From: DATMNI01 sp035570275
Lineage (GTDB): Bacteria > Acidobacteriota > Terriglobia > Bryobacterales > Bryobacteraceae
Direction of reading: 5' to 3'
NCBI GenBank assembly: GCA_035570275.1
Contig: DATMNI010000100.1
Coordinates: 1-64,000 of the forward strand
DNA: 64,000 nt
How positions within the stretch are numbered: the stretch's first letter is position 1; every line of letters begins with the position of its first letter. Below are positions 23,885-32,841 of the stretch, piece after piece. The notes under the pieces were generated by a model. The model saw only the letters and a list, made by a program, of their open reading frames with translations, was not told where the DNA came from and did not search any database. The position numbers and the translations under genes were made by a program.

Positions 23885-26623
23885 ATGCGTTGTGTCCCCA
23901 GATTCGCATCCGTTTTTATCGTTTTGGCTCTCGCTTTCAGCGGCTTGGCCCAAACCCTGCCCCAGGGCGTGCAGAAGGTCACTGCCGTTGAGGGAATCTC
24001 CGAATACTCCTTCGCCAACGGTCTCCATGTGCTGCTCTTTCCGGACACTTCCAAACCTAAAGTGACCGTCAACATCACCTACATGGTGGGTTCCCGGCAG
24101 GAAGGCTATGGCGAAACCGGCATGGCTCACCTGCTGGAACACTTGCTCTTCAAGGAAACCAAAACCCGCAAGAACGTCAAACAGGAACTGACCGATCACG
24201 GCGCCGACATGAACGGGTCCACCTCCTGGGACCGCACCAACTACTTTGAAACCATGACGGCCACCGACGAAAACCTGAAATTCGCCATCGATCTGGAAGC
24301 CGACCGGATGGTGAATTCCAAGATGGAGAAACTCATCCTCGATGCCGAAATGACGGTGGTGCGCAACGAATTCGAAATCGGCGAAAACAGCCCCGATCGT
24401 GTCCTGATGCAGCGCGCGCTGGAAACTGCCTTCGCCTGGCACAACTACGGCAAACTGCCGATCGGCAACCGCTCCGATATCGAGCACGTGCCGATAGACC
24501 GCCTGGCCGCTTTCTATCAGAAGTACTATCAGCCTGACAACGCGCTGCTCACCATCGCCGGCAAGTTCGATGACGCCAAAACGCTGGCCCTGATTGCCAA
24601 TACCTTCGGCAAACTGCCCAAACCCTCCCGCACGCTGCCGCCTTCTTATACCGTCGAGCCCACCCAGGATGGCGAGCGCCAGGTCACCCTGCGCCGCGTC
24701 GGCGATACCCAGGGAATGATCGCCCTCTATCACGTTCCGGCGGGCTCCCACCCGGACGCGCCGGTGCTCGAAGTCTTGGCCGGCCTGCTGGGCGATACAC
24801 CTTCGGGACGCCTGTACAAGGCCCTGGTCGATAACAAGAAAGCGGTTTCCGCCGGCATGGGAATGGAGGAAATGCACGACCCCGGCTTCATCATGGCCAG
24901 CGTACGGCTTCGCGCCGACCAGTCTCTTGACGATGCCCGCCAAACCATGCTCAAGACCGTGGAAGGCTTTGTCAACGAGCCGCCCTCCAAGGAGGAAGTG
25001 GAGCGCGTAAAAACCCGGTTCCTCAAACAGATCGACGAGGAAATGGCCGATTCTCAAGCGGTGGCCCTGGATCTTAGCGAGTACGCCTCGCAGGGCGACT
25101 GGCGCCTGATCTTCATCATGCGCGACCATATCAAGAAGGTAACGCCGGAAGACGTGATGCGCGTTGCCAAGGCCTACCTGAAGGAATCCAACCGCACGCT
25201 GGCGGTCTTCATCCCCACCAAGACGCCCGACCGCTCCGAAATCCCGGAGGCCCCGGAAATTTCGTCCGTGTTCAAGGATTTCAAGGGCTCCGAAACCGTT
25301 GCCCAAGGCGAGACTTTTGACCCCACCCCGGCCAACATCGAAGCGCGCGTGGTACGCGACAAGCTGCCGGGTGGCATGAAACTGGTGCTGCTGCCGAAAA
25401 AGACCCGCGGCGGCATCGTGCAAGCCAGCATCACGGTGCGGTTCGGCGACGAAAAATCGCTGATGGGTAAATCGGCCGCGGCGCAAATGGCGGGTGGGCT
25501 GCTGATGCGCGGCACCAAGAGCAAATCGCGGCAGCAGATTGAGGACGCGATGGACAAGCTGAAGACCAGCCTTCTGGTAAGCGGCAACCCGACCAGCGCC
25601 ACAGCCTCGATCCATACCGTGGAAGCCAACTTCGCGGGTGCTGTGCGCCTGGCGGCCGAGTTGCTTAAGGAGCCGGCCTTCCCCGAAAACGAATTCGAAA
25701 CCGTGCGGCAGCAGCGTATCGCCACGGTGGAAATCAGCCGCAGCGAACCCCAGTCGCTGGCCATCTCGGCTTTCCAGCGGCATATCAACCCATATCCGCG
25801 CGGCGATGTCCGCTACGTCTCCACTCCCGACGAACAGATCGAGGACCTCAAAAAGGTTACCATCGAAGACGTTCGCAAGTTCTATGCCCAGTTCTACGGC
25901 GCATCCGTCGGCGAGTTTGCCGTGGCCGGCCAGTTCGATCCGGCCGAAGCCAGGAAACTGGCGGCCGAATTGTTCGGCAACTGGAAGAGCCCGGGTACTT
26001 ACACGCGCGTCCCCAGCCAGTACCGCGCGGTGCCGGCGGCGAACGAGAAAATCGAGGCGCCCGACAAGCAGAACGCCATGTTCGTGGCTGGCGAACAGGT
26101 GAAGATGACGGATGAGGACCCGGATTATCCGGCCATGGTGTTGGCTAACTACATGGTGGGCGGCAGCGCGCTTGGCTCGCGCCTGTTCCACCGCATCCGC
26201 GACAAAGAGGGCCTTAGCTACGCCGTCCAGTCCCAGTTCGGCGCCCCCACAATCGACGATGGCGGCAGTTTCCTGGCGGTGGCGCTGAGCAATCCGCAGA
26301 ACACTCCCAAGGTGGAAGCCAGCCTGGTGGACGAACTGAAGCGCACGCTGAAGGAGGGTTTCACTGCCGACGAAGTCTCCGCCGCGCAGAAATCCTGGCT
26401 GCAGGAACGCATGGTGGGCCTTGCCGACGACGGCGAGTTGCTGGGTACGCTGGCGGCACGGTTGCGCTTCGACCGCACCATGGAGTTCGACAAAACGCTG
26501 GACGCCAGGGTGGCGGCGCTCACGCCGGACCAGATTTCAGCGGCCTTCCGCAAACACGTCGACCCGGCCGCGCTGACCATCGTCAAAGCCGGCGACTTTA
26601 AGAAGACGATCGCGGTGCAGTAG
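23885..26623 (+). CDS. M16-family zinc metallopeptidase (pitrilysin/PqqL-like), exported
   Basis: A 912-residue two-halved M16 peptidase. ATG 23885 follows AAGGTAG and starts a signal peptide (MRCVPRFASVFIVLALAFSGLAQ). The inverted zinc motif is H82-L-L-E85-H86 in MAHLLEHLLFKET, with the third ligand expected in the Glu-rich helix after MTVVRNEFEIGENS. The second half (from about 480) has the same fold without the zinc site (GKSAAAQMAGGLLMRGTKSK), as is normal for the family. A TATAAT lies at 23850-23855. It probably degrades peptides in the periplasm. The gene ends 5 bases before the converging hydrolase gene. Confidence 0.9.
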   Translation: MRCVPRFASVFIVLALAFSGLAQTLPQGVQKVTAVEGISEYSFANGLHVLLFPDTSKPKVTVNITYMVGSRQEGYGETGMAHLLEHLLFKETKTRKNVKQELTDHGADMNGSTSWDRTNYFETMTATDENLKFAIDLEADRMVNSKMEKLILDAEMTVVRNEFEIGENSPDRVLMQRALETAFAWHNYGKLPIGNRSDIEHVPIDRLAAFYQKYYQPDNALLTIAGKFDDAKTLALIANTFGKLPKPSRTLPPSYTVEPTQDGERQVTLRRVGDTQGMIALYHVPAGSHPDAPVLEVLAGLLGDTPSGRLYKALVDNKKAVSAGMGMEEMHDPGFIMASVRLRADQSLDDARQTMLKTVEGFVNEPPSKEEVERVKTRFLKQIDEEMADSQAVALDLSEYASQGDWRLIFIMRDHIKKVTPEDVMRVAKAYLKESNRTLAVFIPTKTPDRSEIPEAPEISSVFKDFKGSETVAQGETFDPTPANIEARVVRDKLPGGMKLVLLPKKTRGGIVQASITVRFGDEKSLMGKSAAAQMAGGLLMRGTKSKSRQQIEDAMDKLKTSLLVSGNPTSATASIHTVEANFAGAVRLAAELLKEPAFPENEFETVRQQRIATVEISRSEPQSLAISAFQRHINPYPRGDVRYVSTPDEQIEDLKKVTIEDVRKFYAQFYGASVGEFAVAGQFDPAEARKLAAELFGNWKSPGTYTRVPSQYRAVPAANEKIEAPDKQNAMFVAGEQVKMTDEDPDYPAMVLANYMVGGSALGSRLFHRIRDKEGLSYAVQSQFGAPTIDDGGSFLAVALSNPQNTPKVEASLVDELKRTLKEGFTADEVSAAQKSWLQERMVGLADDGELLGTLAARLRFDRTMEFDKTLDARVAALTPDQISAAFRKHVDPAALTIVKAGDFKKTIAVQ

Positions 26624-26628
26624 CTCCC

Positions 26629-28722
26629 TTACTTGCCGGGCTGCCACATTTCGTTGAACAGCCCGGCCTGCACCAGGTCGGGAACATCCGAGCCTGCGTT
26701 GGCTTTCACGATGGCGTAGTCGCCCCACTGCGGCATGCCGTAATCGCCGTTGTACTCGCGGTCGACGATGGTCAGTCCGGTGTTTAACACCACGTACTTT
26801 CCGGGGCTCAACGGATTGGGGTAGATCAGTGCCGGAAAGTTTTCGTTAGCGGGAAACGTCTGGCTTCCCAGCGTGACCGATTCCCTGGTCCATTTGACCG
26901 GCAGTCTCGCCAGCGCCCTGGCGATGAGCTTGTTACTGCCCGGGTCGCCGAACAGCACGATGTGGTACTTCTGCATGTCGGCGCTGGTTACGTCCTTGTC
27001 GTCCTTCACGAACGGATGGCCGCGGAAGTATTTGGCCCAAAGCCGCTCAAAGCGGGCGAGCGAACGCAACGCCTGCTGGTTGACGGCCTCGTTCCATGCG
27101 GCGCCGGTCGGCCGCACCAGCAGGAACGGATCGATAAACGCGTCGTCGATCGGGCCTTGCAGCGCGTGGGTCTTACGCAGGCTCGCCATCTTAGTTGGCT
27201 GAGTCAGCTTCCAGGCTCCTCCGGCCTTTTCCAACATGATGGCGGGGGCGGGCTTCAGCTTCAACGTCTGCCCATCGATGCGCAGTTCCCTGGCCTGTTC
27301 GGTCTCCCGCAGGGTGAGTTGCGAGATGTTGCGGGTCTTGATCTCGTAGGTCTTGCCGCCCGTCTTGCCGTCAACGCTGCGCTGGGCATCGATATCGGCG
27401 CGTTCGTAGTGCTGGTCCAGGCCGTCCACCGTCACCCAGTAATCCCGGTTGTAGCGCGTGGTGTAAGTCAGGAAGCGGATATGGTCAGGCGAGGTCTGGC
27501 CTTTGTCGCCCCACTCCTTGAGGAACGCGTCCAGGCGTTGCCGTACCAGCGGGCTGGTGCCGTGGCCGGTGTTCTGCGAGATCAGAAAGATATCGGGAGT
27601 GCCTTTCATGCGCAGGAAATCGGCGTCGCCCTCCGCCGGAAAGCCCTCCTTTTCAAGTTGCGCCCGGGCGCGCAGGGAAGACTCCAACTGCCCGCGCGAC
27701 GGCGTGCCGGGGGGCGGACCCGGCAGCGAGGAAATCTGCGTATCGGCGTCGCCATCGTGGCCGGCCAGCGGCAGATTGAACGCGTTCAGCGCCCACTCTT
27801 CCATGTTCTCCCAGATCTTCAGCGTGGCGTACTGATAGGGCTGCAGGCCGGGCGTCTGCGAGCGGCGGGACCACGTGCCGGCGCCGATTTCGGCCGCCGC
27901 AAAACGGTCGGGATAGTGCAGCGCGATGTGCCATGCGCCCTCGCCGCCCATCGAGAACCCGCGCAACAGGATTCGCTTGTCGTCGATCCTGAACCGCTTC
28001 CGGACCGCGGCGATGGCCTCGAAAACGTCGGCCTCGCCGGCCCAGTGCCAGCCCGCGCTGTTGATGCGGCCGAATAAGTCAAGCTGGATCTGGCCCTGGT
28101 CAGCCACCGGCACATTGCCGGGCCGGAACGTCTGCTGGCTGAAAATGAATTCGGATTCCGTGGTGTTGTTCTGCCGGCCGTGCAGCCAGACGTAAAGCCG
28201 CGCCGCCTTGGCCGGGTCGTAGTTCTCGGGTAGGGTAATGGCGTATGGCTGAACCGAGCCATCGACTGCCGAATAGTAGGCGTGGACTTGCTTCTTGCCG
28301 GTGGTCCACGGCGATTCGCCGTTCTGCAGTTGGCGAGCACGCGCGATGCCCTGGTCCAGCACCGTCATGGCGTGGTCAATTGCCACCTGCGTACCGAAGA
28401 GCTCCGGAAATTCCAGCAGGAAACGGCCGGCTTTGGCGTAGACCTCCACATCGCCGATGAGGTCGGCGTCCGCATGTTTGGCCTTCAGCGGATTGACCAG
28501 GCTCTCGATTTGCTCGGCCTTGGATTTGATTTGCGCCAGTTCTTCCGATTTGGGTTGGATGGGTGGAGCGCCACGTCCCCCGCGGCCCCCGCGGCCGGCC
28601 TGCGGTGCGGGAGGCGTGCCGGCGGGAGGCGTACCGGCGGGCGGCGTACCAGCGGATGGCGGCGGTTGTTGAGCAAATGTCGAAACAGACAGAGTAAGTG
28701 CGGCGAAGGCGATGAACCTCAT
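26629..28722 (-). CDS. Exported alpha/beta hydrolase with Pro/Gly-rich linker
   Basis: A 697-residue protein. ATG 28722 is chosen because it begins a signal peptide (MRFIAFAALTLSVSTFAQQ). It is followed by a low-complexity region with three GTPPA repeats and a GRGGRGGRG stretch. The catalytic domain is an esterase/prolyl-oligopeptidase-like alpha/beta hydrolase: YVWLHGRQN gives the oxyanion loop, GFSMGG (Ser about 257) the nucleophile, and NTGHGTSP a likely His region. The C-terminal third (about 420-697) is beta-rich and ends with a domain reading HIVLFGDPGSNKLIARALAR. A poorly placed upstream GTG (28752) is an alternative start. Substrate unknown. Confidence 0.75.
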   Translation of the reverse strand: MRFIAFAALTLSVSTFAQQPPPSAGTPPAGTPPAGTPPAPQAGRGGRGGRGAPPIQPKSEELAQIKSKAEQIESLVNPLKAKHADADLIGDVEVYAKAGRFLLEFPELFGTQVAIDHAMTVLDQGIARARQLQNGESPWTTGKKQVHAYYSAVDGSVQPYAITLPENYDPAKAARLYVWLHGRQNNTTESEFIFSQQTFRPGNVPVADQGQIQLDLFGRINSAGWHWAGEADVFEAIAAVRKRFRIDDKRILLRGFSMGGEGAWHIALHYPDRFAAAEIGAGTWSRRSQTPGLQPYQYATLKIWENMEEWALNAFNLPLAGHDGDADTQISSLPGPPPGTPSRGQLESSLRARAQLEKEGFPAEGDADFLRMKGTPDIFLISQNTGHGTSPLVRQRLDAFLKEWGDKGQTSPDHIRFLTYTTRYNRDYWVTVDGLDQHYERADIDAQRSVDGKTGGKTYEIKTRNISQLTLRETEQARELRIDGQTLKLKPAPAIMLEKAGGAWKLTQPTKMASLRKTHALQGPIDDAFIDPFLLVRPTGAAWNEAVNQQALRSLARFERLWAKYFRGHPFVKDDKDVTSADMQKYHIVLFGDPGSNKLIARALARLPVKWTRESVTLGSQTFPANENFPALIYPNPLSPGKYVVLNTGLTIVDREYNGDYGMPQWGDYAIVKANAGSDVPDLVQAGLFNEMWQPGK

Positions 28723-28784
28723 GACAGGGGCAAGGATATCAAATTTGACCACGAGCCATTAGAATCGGCGAATTGGCGTATGCA

Positions 28785-29072
28785 CTAATTGGCGCACAGC
28801 CGACTGTCCGCCACCGGGCTGCCGATATAGGGGAAACTCTTCAGCAGATCGACATGATTGAGAAGAGCGTTGGCGAAACGCTCCGTCAAGCCGGGAAACT
28901 TCGCCCAGGAGTAATCGATGATTTCCTCAAGGCCGGCTAACGCTTCTTCCGTGATTCGAACTTGGAAATCCACTTGGGGATCATTTTGCCGGGCTTTCTT
29001 CAAGGGAGACTGCCCGGCCTTCATTGGCATCCTTGATTCCGCGATCGATTGCAGTAGCCCGGATTGTGGCAC
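28785..29072 (-). pseudogene. Truncated ParE/RelE-type toxin
   Basis: The frame contains FQVRITEEALAGLEEIIDYS and then WAKFPGLTERFANALLNHVDL and FPYIGSPVAD, the first two thirds of a ParE toxin (PF05016). It stops at 28785 before the usual beta-strands (R-K-L, Y-R-I-x-Y-x-V, I-x-I-L-x-W-x-x-R) that carry functional residues. The first 35 residues (MPQSGLLQSIAES... KKARQNDPQVD) do not match ParE and may be the tail of a lost antitoxin. No intact antitoxin is seen. The gene appears dead. Confidence 0.6.
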
Positions 29073-29113
29073 CTCCGCAACATAATGCGCGCAGACCTTC
29101 TTCGCGCGCGGCC

Positions 29114-29172
29114 ACCGCTCCCTAATGGTCGCGGCTCTGCATATTACGGGGCCGGGACCGTCAGGGAGCGGT
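29114..29172. repeat. REP-like interspersed repeat, family 1, copy C (inverted pair)
   Basis: ACCGCTCCCTAATGGTC at 29114 is followed by GCGGCTCTGCATATTACGGG, and the inverted copy GACCGTCAGGGAGCGGT ends at 29172. It can form a long hairpin in the gap between the ParE remnant and the next gene. Confidence 0.7.
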
Positions 29173-29178
29173 GCCTTC

Positions 29179-29808
29179 TTAGCGCCGATCGAAGATCGTC
29201 ACCCCCAGACCGGCTGCGGCTGTGCGGAGGTCGGCGACCGCGCTGCCCAAATCCATCCTCTGGTTGACATCGAGCGGCTCCAGCAGCGCTTCCAGCATCC
29301 CGGTGACGGTCTGGCAGCGCTTCAAGGCCGCATCGAAGGCCACCAGCACACGCTTCGGCACCTTCGGTTCGATCTGCTTCAACAACTCAACGACGGCGGC
29401 GGTCACCTGCTGAGTGTTCTCCGGCAACAACGGCACGGTGGTCCCATTCAGGTGTACGCCTTCCGGTGTGATGTGCGACGCGATGCTGCGGTATTCTTTG
29501 GGCGCGATGTGCGCCATCTGCCGGACGTGAAAGAATTCGGGTCCGAATTCTTCCAGGTATCCGATTTCGCGGTCCACGCTGCGCCGCGCCACATGCAAGT
29601 CCAGCGTGCAGCACTCAGCCCATGAGTTGCGCTTCTGCTTGTAGAGTTTCTGCTCGCGGATCTGGTGCAGCGTCTCGATATCGGCGGCGGCACAGCGCCC
29701 CGCCACCAAGCCGAAGGCTTCGCGCCGGCCCATCCACCGGCCCAGGCATAGGCTGAGATCGTCGGCCTCGCCGTTCGCTGGTTCTTCACTTTTGATCATG
29801 TTCTTCAT
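29179..29808 (-). CDS. Possible helix-turn-helix DNA-binding protein, unknown role
   Basis: A 209-residue soluble protein. ATG 29808 is chosen because AGAGGTG lies 5 bases upstream. The segment SWAECCTLDLHVARRSVDRE followed by IGYLEEFGPEFF has the spacing of an HTH seen in phage- and plasmid-type regulators (a W-x-x-x-C helix, a turn, then an R-R recognition helix). I recall similar acidobacterial proteins of unknown function. A middle domain (APKEYRSIASHITPEGVHLN) and a helical C-terminus (LKRCQTVTGMLEALLEPL) follow. Two matching inverted repeats flank its promoter region (29826-29840, 29891-29909), which fits autoregulation. The HTH call is tentative. Confidence 0.5.
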   Translation of the reverse strand: MKNMIKSEEPANGEADDLSLCLGRWMGRREAFGLVAGRCAAADIETLHQIREQKLYKQKRNSWAECCTLDLHVARRSVDREIGYLEEFGPEFFHVRQMAHIAPKEYRSIASHITPEGVHLNGTTVPLLPENTQQVTAAVVELLKQIEPKVPKRVLVAFDAALKRCQTVTGMLEALLEPLDVNQRMDLGSAVADLRTAAAGLGVTIFDRR

Positions 29809-29825
29809 AGACACCTCTGGCAATT

Positions 29826-29909
29826 GGGCCATCCTGGCCCGGAATTTTACTGCCGTTTTATTGGAAACAAGGGAGTTAGCGGTTAAATTTCTGGGCCACG
29901 CTGGCCCAG
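29826..29909 (-). promoter_or_regulatory. Two TGGCCC-type inverted repeats flanking a promoter-like segment
   Basis: GGGCCA-TCC-TGGCCC lies at 29826-29840, and CTGGGCCA-CGC-TGGCCCAG at 29891-29909; the centres are 67 bases apart. Between them, read leftward, is TTGTTT, 15 bases and then TAAAAT, a plausible promoter for the gene starting at 29808. One repeat would overlap the transcription start and the other would sit upstream of -35, a common operator layout. The remaining bases to about 30209 in this 412-base gap hold nothing I recognise. Confidence 0.5.
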
Positions 29910-30209
29910 ACGCTTGGCCGGGAATGCTTTCCCGGCGGCAACCGCCACCTACATGATCCCACGACGCTTCCAAAAAACCGGGGTATGCGAAGGCCGTCTT
30001 TTCGCTCCAACCAACAGGATTGAAGCGGGATAAAGTTTATTTTGAAGTCTTGTGACTGAAGATTGGGGGCGGCGTGCCTGTAGTGAACCGTTTGGCGACA
30101 CGCGGTGTGTGCCGGCGCCAGTTCCTCACGCGCCGGGCCGCGACGGGCCGCGTCATTCCGGTCACACCTGTCACTCCTTGGCCCTCTTGTTCCCGCCCTC
30201 GAAATGGGG

Positions 30210-30220
30210 TATATCGAATC
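30210..30220 (+). promoter_or_regulatory. -10-like box directly before the second serine hydrolase
   Basis: TATATC at 30210-30215, then five bases, then ATG 30221. No Shine-Dalgarno is present. This fits the leaderless layout seen at five other genes here, but TATATC is a weaker match than the others. Confidence 0.4.
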
Positions 30221-31996
30221 ATGCTTTCCCGATTTACACTCCTCACTCTTCTGGTGGGCCTCTGCCAAGGGCAGGACACCGCCCGCAAGGAAATCACGCT
30301 CGATTCCCAGACGCTGAGCCGCTATGTGGGCGCCTACAAGATGGCTTCGGGAGCTAACATGCTCATCACTCTGGAAAACAATCAACTCCTCTCGAAGTTA
30401 GGCAACCAGCAAGCTATACCTATCTTTCCGGAGTCGAAGACCATGTTCTTCCCGAAAGTGGTCGACGCCGAACTCGAATTTACCAAGGACGACGATCGGG
30501 GTAGGCCAACCGAACTGATCCTTCATCAGAATGGGCGGGACATGCCGGCCAAGCGGCTGGACGACGCCCAGGCAAAGCTGCTGGCCGATGCAGCCGCCGC
30601 CTTTGCCAAAAGGTTCAAGGACCAAACAGCGGCGCCCGGGGGCGAGACCGCGCTGCGCCAGATGGTTGAGGATTTAGGGCTAGGCAAACCGAACTACGAT
30701 CTGATGAGCCCCGGCCTGGCTGAGGCAACACGTCAGCAACTGCCGCAACTCCAGTCGATGATTTCGAAGCTTGGCGCCATGCAATCGATGGTCTTCAAAG
30801 GAGTCGGACCGGGCGGCGCGGATATTTATTCGGTCAGATTTGAGAAGGGAGCATTGGAGTACCGGATCTGGCTCGGCGTGGATGGAAAAGTGGAGAGCGC
30901 CAACGTCCACCCTGACGACGTGGCGGCGACGGCCGCGAGTTTACGCCCGCAATTACCGGAAATCGATTCTCTGATCGCGGCCGATCTTGCCAGACGCCCG
31001 GTTGGCAGCGTGACGGCGGGCGTGGTCTCCGGCAAGCAACTCATCTGGTCGAAGAGTTATGGCGACGCCGATATGGAGAAGAAGACGGCGGCGGACAACG
31101 ATACTGTGTACCGCATCGGCTCCATCACCAAAATGTTTACCGCGCTGATGCTGGAACAGTTAGTGGAAGCCAAGAAGGTGCACCTCTCCGACCCTGTCGA
31201 AAAATACTTTCCGGAGATCAAGACCGTGCAAGGCCGCTTTCCGGACGCTCCGCCGATTACGCTGGTCCAACTCGCTACGCACACCGCGGGATTGGGGCGA
31301 GAACCCGATAACACGGACACGTACGTGAAAGGCCCGGTCGCGGATTGGGAGAAGACGCTGATCGCCGCGCTGCCGCACACCCACTACATACTCGAGCCGG
31401 GCACGCGTTTTGCCTATTCCAATATCGGATTCGCCATTCTGGGTGCGGCGTTGTCTCGCGCGGCGGGCGAACCCTATGTTGAGTACATTCCGAAACACAT
31501 ATTCCAACCGCTCGGAATGACCCATTCGGCTTTGGAGCGGAATGCTCAAGTGATGCCGCATTTATCGAAGGGGTACCAGCCGATGGGACCCAGCGGCGAG
31601 GTGGACTCCGAAACTCCGCAGCGCGAGCACGAAACGGGACGCGGCTATAAGGTGCCGAACGGAGCCATCTACACCACGGTGGGGGACCTCGCGCGTTTCG
31701 CCTCTTTCCTGCTGGGCCAAGGGCCGGAGAGCGTGTTGAAGACCGCCAGTCTGGAGGGCTTTCAGACGCAATCGGCGGTGCCGGCCGACTTCGGACTAGC
31801 CAATGGTTACGGCATCGGTTTTGAAGTGCACCGGCGCGAGAACTACGTCGCCTTCGGACACGGCGGAGCGGTTGCCGGCTATACGGCGTCGCTGCTCATG
31901 AATCGGAAGGCGGGGGTTGGAGTGATCGTACTCTCCAGCGGAGCGGTGAATCCGGCCAGCCTCGCGGAGCGGGCTCTCGACATGCTGTCGAAGTGA
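30221..31996 (+). CDS. Beta-lactamase-fold serine hydrolase with N-terminal accessory domains
   Basis: A 591-residue exported protein. ATG 30221 starts MLSRFTLLTLLVGLCQGQ. Residues about 22-115 form a DUF3471-like beta domain (LSRYVGAYKMASGANMLITL). Residues about 140-235 form an alpha/beta domain (LGLGKPNYDLMSPGLAEATR, VFKGVGPGGADIYSVRFEKG). From about 245 to 591 is the PF00144 serine-hydrolase domain with S301-I-T-K304, Y398-S-N400 and a C-terminal H-G-G in AFGHGGAVAGY. The accessory pair is clearly related to the C-terminal part of the hydrolase at 7877-9730, but here it precedes the catalytic domain. It is likely periplasmic; the substrate is unknown. Confidence 0.85.
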   Translation: MLSRFTLLTLLVGLCQGQDTARKEITLDSQTLSRYVGAYKMASGANMLITLENNQLLSKLGNQQAIPIFPESKTMFFPKVVDAELEFTKDDDRGRPTELILHQNGRDMPAKRLDDAQAKLLADAAAAFAKRFKDQTAAPGGETALRQMVEDLGLGKPNYDLMSPGLAEATRQQLPQLQSMISKLGAMQSMVFKGVGPGGADIYSVRFEKGALEYRIWLGVDGKVESANVHPDDVAATAASLRPQLPEIDSLIAADLARRPVGSVTAGVVSGKQLIWSKSYGDADMEKKTAADNDTVYRIGSITKMFTALMLEQLVEAKKVHLSDPVEKYFPEIKTVQGRFPDAPPITLVQLATHTAGLGREPDNTDTYVKGPVADWEKTLIAALPHTHYILEPGTRFAYSNIGFAILGAALSRAAGEPYVEYIPKHIFQPLGMTHSALERNAQVMPHLSKGYQPMGPSGEVDSETPQREHETGRGYKVPNGAIYTTVGDLARFASFLLGQGPESVLKTASLEGFQTQSAVPADFGLANGYGIGFEVHRRENYVAFGHGGAVAGYTASLLMNRKAGVGVIVLSSGAVNPASLAERALDMLSK

Positions 31997-32019
31997 ACGC
32001 CGGGCGTTTTCCCGTGTCA

Positions 32020-32841
32020 CTAACGGGTAGTCGCCTCGAAAGCCAGAATTCGACTGGCCACATCCTCGGCCCGGCTCCAAGCCATCCAGTGGCCGGCGCC
32101 CGGAACGATCTCAGAGTACGATCCCGGGATCAACCGATGCAGCCACTCGGCGTGCACAGGCGGAAAATGCCGGTCGTTTTCCGCCCACAGCAGCAGCGTC
32201 GGGCTAGTGATCCGCGCGTACATCTCCGGAAGCTGAGGCAGCGTGCCTTGATATCCGGCGCACATGCGCGCCACGCAGTTTCGGACCGGTTCCTGACGGA
32301 AGCACTCCCACAGGTCGCGGCGCAGATCCGGAGGCAGCCGGACACCTTCCGGCAATGACGTCCGCACCGCCCTCGCGAATACCAATCTGGGGAACCGGCG
32401 CAGTAAGAAGCGGTTCCAGCCGTAGCGCCGTAACACCTCGATTTCCCACGAGGTCTTCTGGTCCCACATGACCAGCGAATTCATCACCACCAGGCGGCGC
32501 GTGCGTTCCGGGTGCCTGGCTGCGAACACCAGCGCGGGCTGGCCGCCCATATCCATCGCCACCAGCGTGACTGGTCCGATATGCCACGCATCCAAAAGTG
32601 CCGCCAGCCGGTCCGCCATGTGAGACGGAGTAACGCCGCCCGGCCAGGGATCGCTCCGGCCCATGCCGGGCCAGTCGAAGGCAATAGTCTCGAAACGGTG
32701 CGCCAGCCGCGGCGCCAGGTCGCACCAGATCTGCAAATTATCGGGATACCCGTGGAGCATCACCAGCGGAGGCCCGCTGCCGAGACGGGCCACCCGAACC
32801 CGCCGCCCGTTCGGTAAGAGGTCGAGCGAAGCCTTCAGCAT
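32020..32841 (-). CDS. Alpha/beta hydrolase with Asp nucleophile (epoxide hydrolase / dehalogenase type)
   Basis: A 273-residue cytoplasmic hydrolase. H30-G31-Y-P forms the oxyanion loop. The nucleophile elbow reads V-A-M-D97-M-G-G, with Asp rather than Ser, as in epoxide hydrolases and haloalkane dehalogenases. D223 (WAENDRHFP) and H251 (GAGHWMAW) complete the triad. A cap domain lies at about 125-205. Its start overlaps the end of the preceding oxidoreductase gene by 7 bases, so it is the third gene of a translationally coupled operon (36155 to 32020). Epoxide, halide or lactone substrates are possible; none can be chosen from sequence. Confidence 0.8.
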   Translation of the reverse strand: MLKASLDLLPNGRRVRVARLGSGPPLVMLHGYPDNLQIWCDLAPRLAHRFETIAFDWPGMGRSDPWPGGVTPSHMADRLAALLDAWHIGPVTLVAMDMGGQPALVFAARHPERTRRLVVMNSLVMWDQKTSWEIEVLRRYGWNRFLLRRFPRLVFARAVRTSLPEGVRLPPDLRRDLWECFRQEPVRNCVARMCAGYQGTLPQLPEMYARITSPTLLLWAENDRHFPPVHAEWLHRLIPGSYSEIVPGAGHWMAWSRAEDVASRILAFEATTR

